A DNA stretch of 64,000 nucleotides from a candidate division WOR-3 bacterium (lineage in GTDB: Bacteria; Hydrothermota; Tepidihabitantia; Tepidihabitantales; Tepidihabitantaceae), in contig JABLXZ010000001.1 in assembly GCA_013177935.1 (NCBI GenBank), forward strand, positions 574,191 to 638,190. The letters are read 5' to 3'. The notes below the pieces were generated by a model. It was not told the origin of the DNA. It searched no databases and saw only the letters and a program-made list of their open reading frames with translations. Positions 40,440-47,726 of this stretch are shown here, piece after piece. Every line of letters starts with the position of its first letter. Positions within the stretch are counted from its first letter, which is position 1. Both the position numbers and the translations under genes were made by a program.

Positions 40440-41034
40440 TTAATATTCAAGCCTGGCTTGAGTTTTGATAAAAGCCTCGGGCGGAACCTCGAAGGCGTGT
40501 TTACCATCTACAAGATGAATCTTCGACCGGCTTCGAGAATAGCCCAGACGATATTGAATGGCTTCACCATCTCCGTGATGTGAAAAGAGGGGCGCGTCAT
40601 GGATTATATGTATTTCGCCGTCATAGTACTGCCGGTAAAAGCAATGCACATACCACGGTCCGCTATAAGGCCGTATCGTTTTTGAACCCGCCCAGACCCG
40701 TTTTTTGGTTTGGTCCGGAATCGGCGTAGCCCAGGACGCTGCCTCAAAACCTGATTCATTCGTGTATTGGGAAACGCTATCAGGTGGTGTTATTTGCCAT
40801 TGTTCAGCACAGGTAAGATAGCCGCGTGCATGGAGTTCGTCAAGTGTTACCTCTTCAAACTCCGGTCCCGGGCTTCCTTCTGGTTCGCCGTAAATTTCTA
40901 TAATACACACGACGGAATCTTCTTCTGAACCGGACTCATAGATATAATAATGAGCGGTGCTGGTTCCCTGTGCTACCAGCAATAAGGGGGGGGGTAAAAA
41001 GCAGGGTCAGGATGATGTTTTTGATGTTACTCAT
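40440..41034 (-). pseudogene. Exported protein gene with a frameshift at a poly-C(9) tract in its signal peptide
   Basis: The 180 C-terminal codons (from 40982) are open but lack a start: only a TTG without ribosome site. In the adjacent frame, ATG 41034 has a perfect AAGGAGG six bases upstream and a promoter (41064-41092), and encodes 'MSNIKNIILTLLFTPP', a signal peptide that runs into nine consecutive C (minus strand, 40994-40986). With eight C the frames join as '...FTPPLLLVAQGTSTAHYY', a complete signal peptide and a 197-residue protein. The mature part has no known domain ('YIYESGSEEDSVVCIIEIYGEPEGSPG', 'PWYVHCFYRQYYDGEIHIIHDAP'). Either a sequencing error or a phase-variable switch. Confidence 0.75.
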
Positions 41035-41063
41035 ATATACCTCCTTATGCTTAACTTCGTTTA

Positions 41064-41092
41064 ATCATACAACTAAATTTTACTTTTGTCAA
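41064..41092 (-). promoter_or_regulatory. Promoter of the frameshifted gene and propeller operon
   Basis: Minus strand TTGACA (41092-41087), 17 bp, TATGAT (41069-41064). A leader of about 23 bases contains AAGGAGG before ATG 41034, supporting that ATG as the genuine start. Confidence 0.6.
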
Positions 41093-41609
41093 ACAGTATT
41101 TCACTGGATTGCAAATGATGGGTGGAATGTCAGAGCTTAAGTGGAATTATATCGATGAAATAGGCTATCTACCTATCAACCAATCGGTATTGTGAGTACC
41201 GATTTATTCTTAGCTTTAACTCTCAACAAAAATCGCGTAGTATATGGCAGGTCATTTAGAGAGGCTGAATTACGGTTGTTCTATTGTTTAACTTACTCAG
41301 ATTTCATTAGATAGCGCCATAAGCAATTTAGAATTTCATCGCCAAAACCGTGCTGGCAACAGCCTCATACCGGACAAGGGATATAATCCTGATAAGGATT
41401 CAAGGGACGGTTCCCCCAGCGGTTCTGGGAACGGTTTACCAAACCGCTCTGCCAACGACTAACCAATTGATTTACCGAATGATACCCGACACCCATTTAT
41501 CCTCAATAATTAAATCCACCTTACAATTTCACTTTTCCGCTTCTGCCCTATCCAACTTCCACTCTTCTGCGCTACCTCACTTCTGCTCTAATTTACCCCT
41601 GCCCATTTC
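41093..41609. other. Intergenic region rich in hairpins, no gene
   Basis: About 500 bases without a credible gene. It contains an 8-bp hairpin AATCGGTA/TACCGATT (41182-41204) followed by TATTCTT, and three consecutive hairpins at 41385-41446: AATCCT-GATA-AGGATT, an imperfect GTTCCCCCAG/CTGGGAAC, and CGGTTT-ACC-AAACCG. These could be an RNA element or palindromic repeats. Confidence 0.45.
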
Positions 41610-41637
41610 TTGACCCCTAAGAAAAATTTGTTATAAT
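41610..41637 (+). promoter_or_regulatory. Promoter of a candidate small RNA
   Basis: TTGACC 41610-41615, 16 bp, TATAAT 41632-41637, predicted start near 41644. The -10 context TTATAATTTTAC(A/G)AT is repeated at the rarA promoter 120 bases downstream. Confidence 0.6.
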
Positions 41638-41643
41638 TTTACA

Positions 41644-41729
41644 ATATACCCTGTAGGGCGTGGGTGCCAGATAAAGAGGCGGCTCCTCTTATGTGTGGGG
41701 TCAGGATAACCTCCTGACCCCGTTTTATT
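41644..41729 (+). ncRNA. Candidate small RNA (about 86 nt)
   Basis: Bounded by a near-consensus promoter and a strong hairpin-plus-T terminator, with no sizeable reading frame. It contains a GGC-GTGGGT-GCC or ACCC/GGGT helix, AGAGG-CGGCT-CCTCT, and the terminal 10-bp hairpin. I do not recognise 6S, SRP, tmRNA or a known riboswitch in it. It ends three bases before the -35 box of rarA's own promoter, so it is a separate unit and not a rarA leader. Confidence 0.55.
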
Positions 41730-41730
41730 T
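41697..41730 (+). terminator. Rho-independent terminator of the small RNA
   Basis: GGGGTCAGGA (41697-41706), loop TAACC, TCCTGACCCC (41712-41721), then GTTTTATTT. Ten-base perfect stem with a T-rich tail. Confidence 0.75.
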
Positions 41731-41731
41731 A

Positions 41732-41758
41732 TTGACTTCACAATCCCCTGATTATAAT
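41732..41758 (+). promoter_or_regulatory. Leaderless-type promoter of rarA
   Basis: TTGACT 41732-41737, 15 bp, TATAAT 41753-41758, six bases to ATG 41765. No Shine-Dalgarno sequence precedes that ATG. Confidence 0.6.
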
Positions 41759-41764
41759 TTTACG

Positions 41765-43066
41765 ATGCATCCAGCCGACCCCAATACGCCTCTTGCCGAC
41801 CGAATGCGGCCAATATCCCTTGACGACATCGTGGGTCAGGAACACCTCCTTGCCCGCGACAAACCGTTCCGCAAGATGCTGGAACGCGGAGAACTCCATT
41901 CAATGATTCTCTGGGGTCCACCGGGCTCGGGCAAAACCACCCTTGCCCGGGCAATCGCCCATTACACCCAGGCGGAGTTCATCACCATCTCAGCGGTCAC
42001 TTCGGGCGTTGCTGACATCCGCCGCACCGTAAAAATTGCCGAACAGAACCGCCGGATGTTTCAAAAGCAGACCATTTTGTTCATCGATGAAATCCACCGC
42101 TTTAACAAGGCGCAGCAGGATGCCCTTCTCCCCTATGTGGAATCCGGTTTACTAATCTTAATCGGCGCCACAACCGAAAACCCATCCTTTGAAGTCATCG
42201 CACCCCTTTTGTCCCGCACCCGGGTTTATCTCCTCAACCAGCTCTCCCCGGACAACCTGAAAACCCTGATGCGCCGGGCGCTCCAGTCCGAGCAGGGTCT
42301 GGCAGCGCTCAAACCAGCGGTTGACGACCGGGCGCTTGAATACTTCACCATTATCGCCCAGGGCGATGCCCGTGTTGCCCTGACCGCGCTCGAAATCTCG
42401 GTCATCTCTGCCGAACCGGACGAAAACGGCATCCGCCGGGTCACGCTGGAACTGGCACAGGACATCGTCCAGCGCAAATTTCTCCTTTACGACAAAAGCG
42501 GTGAAGAACATTACAACCTGATTTCTGCCCTGCACAAATCTTTGCGCGACTCGGACCCGGACGCTGCTCTGTACTGGCTGGCAAGAATGCTCGAGGCGGG
42601 CGAAGACCCGCTCTACATCGCCCGGCGCCTGGTCCGATTTGCCTCCGAAGACATCGGAATGGCAAACCCCAACGCCCTCTTAATCGCCAACGCTGCCAAA
42701 GATGCGGTTCACTTCATCGGAATGCCCGAAGGCAACACCGCTCTGGCACAGGCGGTCATCTACCTTGCTTTAGCACCGAAATCAAATGCGGTCTATCGCG
42801 CCTATACAATGGCAAAAAAGGACGCCTTAAACAGTTTGACCGAACCGGTGCCGCTCCATCTGCGCAACCCGGTAACACCCTTAATGGAACAACTGGGCTA
42901 TGGCAAAGATTACAAATACGCCCACGACTTTCCTAATGCGCAGGTTGACCAGGAGCACTTTCCCGAATCCTTGAAAGGCAGAAAATACTACTTCCCAACC
43001 GACCGGGGCTTTGAAGGCGAACTCAAAAAACGGTTGGGCAAACAAAAGCCGGGAAAAGAAAAATAA
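41765..43066 (+). CDS. rarA: Replication-associated recombination protein A (RarA/MgsA AAA+ ATPase)
   Basis: Clamp-loader-related AAA+ ATPase acting at stalled replication forks. 433 residues: 'PLADRMRPISLDDIVGQEHLL', Walker A 'LWGPPGSGKTTLARAIA', 'SAVTSGVADIR', Walker B 'ILFIDEIHRFNKAQQDALLP', sensor 'LIGATTENPSFEV', arginine finger region 'LLSRTRVY', and the C-terminal tetramerisation domain ('LISALHKSLRDSDPDAALYWLARMLEAGEDPLYIARRLVRFASEDIGMA'). Start ATG 41765 follows the promoter by six bases; upstream in-frame codons lie in the small-RNA terminator region and are rejected. Confidence 0.96.
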   Translation: MHPADPNTPLADRMRPISLDDIVGQEHLLARDKPFRKMLERGELHSMILWGPPGSGKTTLARAIAHYTQAEFITISAVTSGVADIRRTVKIAEQNRRMFQKQTILFIDEIHRFNKAQQDALLPYVESGLLILIGATTENPSFEVIAPLLSRTRVYLLNQLSPDNLKTLMRRALQSEQGLAALKPAVDDRALEYFTIIAQGDARVALTALEISVISAEPDENGIRRVTLELAQDIVQRKFLLYDKSGEEHYNLISALHKSLRDSDPDAALYWLARMLEAGEDPLYIARRLVRFASEDIGMANPNALLIANAAKDAVHFIGMPEGNTALAQAVIYLALAPKSNAVYRAYTMAKKDALNSLTEPVPLHLRNPVTPLMEQLGYGKDYKYAHDFPNAQVDQEHFPESLKGRKYYFPTDRGFEGELKKRLGKQKPGKEK

Positions 43067-43128
43067 CAAGTAACAATTAGAAAACTAATCAGCGCAGACT
43101 TGTAATTAGCCCTATGTTATGTCCTTCT

Positions 43129-44520
43129 CTATCTGCCGATAATTATCACCTTTCTGGTGCTTGCCTCTTTGCCGGTACCAATCTTTACCAGATAGACACC
43201 GGGCACAACACGCCGGTTGTAGATGTCGGTGCCGTTCCAGACTTTGACACCAGCGCCGGATAACTCTTTTATCAGCCTGCCCTGGACATCGTAAATCCAG
43301 ACCGGTTGCGCGCTGTTAATATGAAGTGGTGTACCAAGCCGGCAAGGATTGGGATACAAGGCTGGCGAAATGAGCGGTTTACCTGCCACCTCTTCAACCG
43401 CCAGTATCCGCTGCCACACCTGCTCTGCCCACCAGGCACGCAACGCTAACTGAGTGGTGTCCCTTTGCTGGGGTGGCTGAGCGCTGTCGCCATAGGGCGC
43501 GGCGATTACCGCATACCAGAAGGTCAGAACCGAATCGGGCGCAAGGTCAAACGGACCGGTGGCAAAAAGCGCCCTTTTGTCTGCGGGTACCAAATCAATA
43601 GAGTCAAAAGGCTCATACTCACGGGTAAAGTAGTTGTAGCCCATCAGGGTCAAATACTGCTCGCCATCGGTTGTTGGGTCACCCTCAATCGTAAGCCGTT
43701 TGAATGCGGTCAAGCCGAGGTTGTTGGGCGCCTGTAACAACCGGAGCGCAATCGCACCCGGAACACCGCGTTCCCAATTTTGATGGGGCACTTCAATATT
43801 GTCATAATCATAAAAGAAGCCAAGGTTTTTCACCCAGAAGGTATCGCCACCAACCTGAAACCGTTTATTGAGAATCAAGCCGGTCATATCCTCTGAAAAA
43901 TAGCCGATGTCCGCATCAACCACAATTCCAAAACAAACACCATTGCGGGCGACCCCGGATGCGTTGGCAAGTTCATACTTCAAGAAAAACATATCCCGGG
44001 CAATAGAGTCGGAAAAGCCATAAACCGTAACATAGATGTCAATACCCAATGGTCTGCCTGGTACAGTGTGCGCGGCGGGATTGGAATCGCCGGAACCAAA
44101 CCACAAATCCATCTCCGAGCGGTTTACCTGTGGTGCCATCGGAAACCGGGAAAGTGGCGCAGGCCAATCACCCGGATACTTGTAAATGCGGTCCGCAGAA
44201 TCTAACGGAGTCTGGCGCCAGTAACGGCAGAGGCTGGGGTGCATTTCAGTCCCGCCCGTGTTCGGGTTGTAGCCCACGGTCACCAGCGTATCTGAACCGA
44301 CAACCGCACCAATCCAGGGTCCGGCACCAAAGATATACACATTGTGTAGCGGATAGGGCCAGGTGCCGCCACCAACGCCGCTGCCCTGAGTGATGTCAAT
44401 GCCCCAGCGGCTGTCGTTGTAGAACGGGCAGCGCCAGTTGTTCAGGTCAAACCACTCCATATCGTAGATGGCGAGACATAAGGCGGGCAGGAAAAAGAGC
44501 ACAACAAACCGTTTCATCAA
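43129..44520 (-). CDS. Secreted protein with C-terminal sorting domain
   Basis: 463 residues. Signal peptide (about 1-17), a large beta-rich region without a domain I can name ('NVYIFGAGPWIGAVVGSDTLVTVGYNPNTGGTEMHPS', 'GICFGIVVDADIGYF'-like stretch near 215, 'PDSVLTFWYAVIAAPYGDS'), and a sorting domain ('LYPNPCRLGTPLHI', 'IYDVQGRLIKEL', 'VVPGVYLVKIGTGKEASTRKVIII'). The pattern resembles large secreted proteins of unknown function in the same lineage. AAAGGAGG ribosome site and a perfect-consensus promoter with a leader of about 43 bases. Confidence 0.82.
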   Translation of the reverse strand: MMKRFVVLFFLPALCLAIYDMEWFDLNNWRCPFYNDSRWGIDITQGSGVGGGTWPYPLHNVYIFGAGPWIGAVVGSDTLVTVGYNPNTGGTEMHPSLCRYWRQTPLDSADRIYKYPGDWPAPLSRFPMAPQVNRSEMDLWFGSGDSNPAAHTVPGRPLGIDIYVTVYGFSDSIARDMFFLKYELANASGVARNGVCFGIVVDADIGYFSEDMTGLILNKRFQVGGDTFWVKNLGFFYDYDNIEVPHQNWERGVPGAIALRLLQAPNNLGLTAFKRLTIEGDPTTDGEQYLTLMGYNYFTREYEPFDSIDLVPADKRALFATGPFDLAPDSVLTFWYAVIAAPYGDSAQPPQQRDTTQLALRAWWAEQVWQRILAVEEVAGKPLISPALYPNPCRLGTPLHINSAQPVWIYDVQGRLIKELSGAGVKVWNGTDIYNRRVVPGVYLVKIGTGKEASTRKVIIIGR

Positions 44521-44569
44521 ACACCTCCTTTAAAAAACTGCCCAAACTCGCCCTTTGCAGGCTGATTCA

Positions 44570-44597
44570 ATTATATACCAAACTTCAATTTTGTCAA
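44570..44597 (-). promoter_or_regulatory. Perfect-consensus promoter of the 43129-44520 gene
   Basis: Minus strand TTGACA (44597-44592), 16 bp, TATAAT (44575-44570). It gives a leader of about 43 bases with AAAGGAGG. The next 50 bases (44610-44660) hold AT-rich CCTATTATAT repeats flanked by GCACCT/AGGTGC. Confidence 0.65.
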
Positions 44598-44717
44598 TGC
44601 ACCGGTCTGAATGCACCTATTATATATACCTATTATATACCTATATCATAACAAGGTGCGAGCCGATACTTTACAGTAAAGCACAGCAGAAAGCCGCCAA
44701 CCTATAACATTGCAAAC

Positions 44718-46034
44718 TTATTGGACAATCAATTTCCGGGTTATTTCGCCCCGTTTGGTGTCAAATCCGAGAAAATACACCCCAGGATTTATTCCCTTCA
44801 GCGAATACTGTGCCGGTTGGGATACCTGATAGGTGCGGATTAGTTTCCCCGTAGCATCATAAAGCCGCAGGTTTTGTATTGAACTGCTGGTTTGAACTGT
44901 AAACACATCTTTTGCCGGGTTAGGGAAAACTGTAACATGGGGTTCGCCCGGAGCATACTGCTCCATCTGTTCAATACCGGGAACCAGATCCCGAATAACA
45001 GTGATACCTGAATGTGAAGCCACATAGATTTTACTCTGGTTTAGGTTCAGACAGGAAGGGTTAGGATAGCGACCGACCTGAATCGTTGTTAACACCTCAT
45101 CAGTTGCTCCATCAATCACCGTAATCGAATCACTCCCTAAATTACCACAATAAACTCTGTTGGTTATTGGGTTCCATAAAAGAGCCCCGGGTGAAGTTCC
45201 CACCCGCACCGTCGCCACCACCTCATCGGTTACACCATCAATCACCGTCACAGTATTATCCACCTCATTAGCACAGTAAACCTTGTTGTTGGTAGCGTTC
45301 CAGACCAGGGCACGAGGCGCCCGACCCACCGGCACCATTGCCACAACCTCATTACTCTCACCATCAATCACCGTCACTGTATCATTATCATAATTGGCAC
45401 AATAGACCTTGTTGTTCGTGGCGTTCCAGAACAGCGCATAGGGCGACCTTCCCACTGGCACTGTCGCCAGCACCTCGTCAGTTGCTCCATCAATCACCGT
45501 AACACTACTACTCCTTATGTTGTAATTGGCACAATACACTTTATTGGTGGGTGTCCAGATTATGCTCCAGGGTTCAATTCCTACCGGAACATTTTTTAGC
45601 ACCTGGTTTGTTGCACCATCAATCACCGTAACACCATGGATGTTGGTGGTGTAAACCTTGTTATTGATGGCGTTCCAGGTGAGGTCTACACCGTCAGCCG
45701 GTATAAACGCTTGGATCCGGTGGGTGGAACAACTAATCGCTATGACCCTTGAGTAGATTATGCCTATACCGAAAAGTTTGTTATCAATGGAATCCCAGGT
45801 AAGGAATTTGAGTCGGTCCCCGATAAGAATTTGTTGCAGCACCTCATTCGATGCGCCGTCTATTACCAGAACATCACCCAGACTGGGGGAACAGTAAACC
45901 TTATTGTTAGCGGCATTCCAACACAATGATAAGGGCCCATACCTGATTGGAATTGTTGTTTCGATATACTGGGCAAAAATAACTGCAGGTAGAATTCCCC
46001 CGTATGTTAAAAATAGCCGCGCAAATATTTTCAT
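44718..46034 (-). CDS. Secreted YVTN-type beta-propeller protein with sorting domain
   Basis: 438 residues: signal peptide (about 1-21), then about seven repeats of 'WNATNNKVYCAN...VTVIDGATDEVLATVPVG' type, the YVTN/NHL-like (YncE-type) propeller signature, and a sorting domain ('VFPNPAKDVFTVQT', 'RLYDATGKLIRTY', 'NPGVYFLGFDTKRGEITRKLIV'). The repeats are very regular, so recent expansion is likely. A GAGAGGAAG ribosome site precedes the ATG. Downstream member of the operon starting at 49100. Confidence 0.87.
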   Translation of the reverse strand: MKIFARLFLTYGGILPAVIFAQYIETTIPIRYGPLSLCWNAANNKVYCSPSLGDVLVIDGASNEVLQQILIGDRLKFLTWDSIDNKLFGIGIIYSRVIAISCSTHRIQAFIPADGVDLTWNAINNKVYTTNIHGVTVIDGATNQVLKNVPVGIEPWSIIWTPTNKVYCANYNIRSSSVTVIDGATDEVLATVPVGRSPYALFWNATNNKVYCANYDNDTVTVIDGESNEVVAMVPVGRAPRALVWNATNNKVYCANEVDNTVTVIDGVTDEVVATVRVGTSPGALLWNPITNRVYCGNLGSDSITVIDGATDEVLTTIQVGRYPNPSCLNLNQSKIYVASHSGITVIRDLVPGIEQMEQYAPGEPHVTVFPNPAKDVFTVQTSSSIQNLRLYDATGKLIRTYQVSQPAQYSLKGINPGVYFLGFDTKRGEITRKLIVQ

Positions 46035-46072
46035 CTTCCTCTCCTTTGCCCATCGTTTGGTTCCTCATCAAG

Positions 46073-47659
46073 TTAAGGCAAGAATAGGCAGGGTTGAGTA
46101 GCGCCGAAGATGGGTGTTTCAAATTTGATGAAGTAGATACCCCGGGCAAGTTGTTTCGGGTCCCAGACAAACTCATAACTGCCCGGAGATTGATTTTGGT
46201 CTAACAGAGTGGCAACGGTCCTGCCGGCGATGTCAAAAGCGGTAATGCGGACCGAAGCGGCTGTAGGCAATTGGTAGCAGATTTTTGTTCGGGTGGTGAA
46301 CGGGTTGGGTAATACAGAAAGTGCCCGTTGCTGGTCAAAACGACTTATCTCCTCATTCACGCCGGAATTGACCAGACCGTTGGAGTCAGTTTTAATAACA
46401 TAGATAGGACCTCCCCACCAAAGTTGTCCCAAAATGACAAAACCACCATCCCTGGTATTTTTAACTGCCCAACCGTACTCCCAGGTTGTGTCAGTGCCAT
46501 AAAGTCTGCACCAGACTGAGTCGCCATTGGCATCAAGACGGACAAGACCAATAGAAATCGAGTCCCCGGAATGCCCCGTAGCCACTTCCCCAATCATCAC
46601 AAAACCACCATCCGGTGTTGTAGTGCCACCGCGGAAGAAAACCCAGGGGTCAGGTGGATGGGGTGCTGGCAACCTTCTAACCATCACCGTTTTATCTAAA
46701 AGTTTTTCGCCATCAGGGGTGTAAACCTTTAGAAAACCGGCGACAGAGTCTCCAGGATTTCCAGGACCACCCACCGTCCCCTGTATCGCAATGTTACCTT
46801 CTGGTGTAAATGCTGAAGTAGACCATGTATAGTCGTAGTCCGGCGGGGTAGGCTCAATCACTATCCAGACCGGTTCACCAAAAGAGTCAAGCCGCATTAC
46901 ATACATCCAATAGTCCCAGTCAAACTCATTCTGCTCCGGGCTTTTAACCTGAAACCCGGCGGTTACCGCACAACCACTTCGCTGTTTTAGGGGATTGTTA
47001 GGAGGTGGTGTTGGTCCTTCAACTTGAAACCCAGCCGCGACCACACAACCACCATCAGGCATTGATAGAACATTTCCACCAGTGGCGTACAGTTCGGGCC
47101 GAGACCTTGGCCGGTAGATGTGAAGCCACCGGACCGTTCCATCTTGATTAAACCTAACAACGCCGGTTCCAATAACAGTATCGCTGCTGAATTCACCAAC
47201 GGCAAAACAGCCACCATCAGGAGTGGGGTCAACATCATCAAACCAGTCCATTCCCGGGCCACTGTAAATGTAGCGCCAGATAACCGTACCGCGGTTTGGA
47301 CTCAACTTGAGCAGTAGCGCATCGGTGATGCCTCTCGCACCGGCACCTTCGTCCAATATTCCGGGAACCAAATAGTTCCCATCAGCGGTCGTATCCACAC
47401 CCCTATAAGCGAAAGTTCCGGTTTCATACATATTTAACCATTCAATAAATCCAGACGAATCAAGTTTCGCTGTTCTTATATGACATCTATGCCTGCTATC
47501 CATTGTCGTTGCTGGTACAAGATAGCCGCCATCCTGAGTCACTGTGATGCCGCCCAGGTCCTGCGCATACCCTGGAGGGAAGCCAAAGAGCCTTTCAAAG
47601 GTTATGATTCCGAACACTGACGACGGTAAAAGAAGAATGAAAGTTAAAAGGAAAGGCAT
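46073..47659 (-). CDS. Secreted propeller-type protein with a shortened sorting domain
   Basis: About 528 residues from ATG 47659, which gives a normal signal peptide (MPFLLTFILLLPSSVFG); the frame is open back to 47797, but that part overlaps the upstream gene and a hairpin. Repeats of the type 'TPDGGcfavGe...xxxxgvVRfnqdGtvrW' ('TQDGGYLVPATT', 'TPDGGCFAVGEF', 'TPDGGFVMIGEV', 'TRDGGFVILGQL'). The sorting domain 'VLPNPFTTRTKICYQL', 'AFDIAGRTVATLL', 'ARGIYFIKFET' ends with 'PIFGATQPCLFLP' instead of the usual final Lys-rich strand, so its last strand seems lost. No ribosome site. Confidence 0.8.
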   Translation of the reverse strand: MPFLLTFILLLPSSVFGIITFERLFGFPPGYAQDLGGITVTQDGGYLVPATTMDSRHRCHIRTAKLDSSGFIEWLNMYETGTFAYRGVDTTADGNYLVPGILDEGAGARGITDALLLKLSPNRGTVIWRYIYSGPGMDWFDDVDPTPDGGCFAVGEFSSDTVIGTGVVRFNQDGTVRWLHIYRPRSRPELYATGGNVLSMPDGGCVVAAGFQVEGPTPPPNNPLKQRSGCAVTAGFQVKSPEQNEFDWDYWMYVMRLDSFGEPVWIVIEPTPPDYDYTWSTSAFTPEGNIAIQGTVGGPGNPGDSVAGFLKVYTPDGEKLLDKTVMVRRLPAPHPPDPWVFFRGGTTTPDGGFVMIGEVATGHSGDSISIGLVRLDANGDSVWCRLYGTDTTWEYGWAVKNTRDGGFVILGQLWWGGPIYVIKTDSNGLVNSGVNEEISRFDQQRALSVLPNPFTTRTKICYQLPTAASVRITAFDIAGRTVATLLDQNQSPGSYEFVWDPKQLARGIYFIKFETPIFGATQPCLFLP

Positions 47660-47670
47660 TTTCTGGTTCA

Positions 47671-47700
47671 GGGCAGGGCTGGGAAGCCCGAGCCCTGCCC
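47671..47700. other. GC-rich intercistronic hairpin just before a start codon
   Basis: GGGCAGGGCT (47671-47680) pairs with AGCCCTGCCC (47691-47700), and GGG/CCC inside extends the stem. On the minus-strand mRNA it ends 11 bases before ATG 47659. No T-run follows, so an mRNA stability or translation-control hairpin is more likely than a terminator. Confidence 0.5.
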
Positions 47701-47726
47701 AAACTGTTTTGTGATGCTCTGAAGCA

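Noticed and set aside
41350-41613. 87-codon frame in the hairpin-rich gap
   Set aside because: The codons follow palindromic sequence; no ribosome site and no domain; the region is better read as noncoding.
41691-41717. Eight-codon leader peptide (ATG in the small RNA) controlling rarA by attenuation
   Set aside because: rarA has its own promoter after the terminator and the peptide shows no run of regulatory codons.
41644-41729. 6S, SRP RNA or a known riboswitch
   Set aside because: Too short for 6S, lacks the SRP GGAAGGAAGC loop, and no riboswitch core that I know matches.
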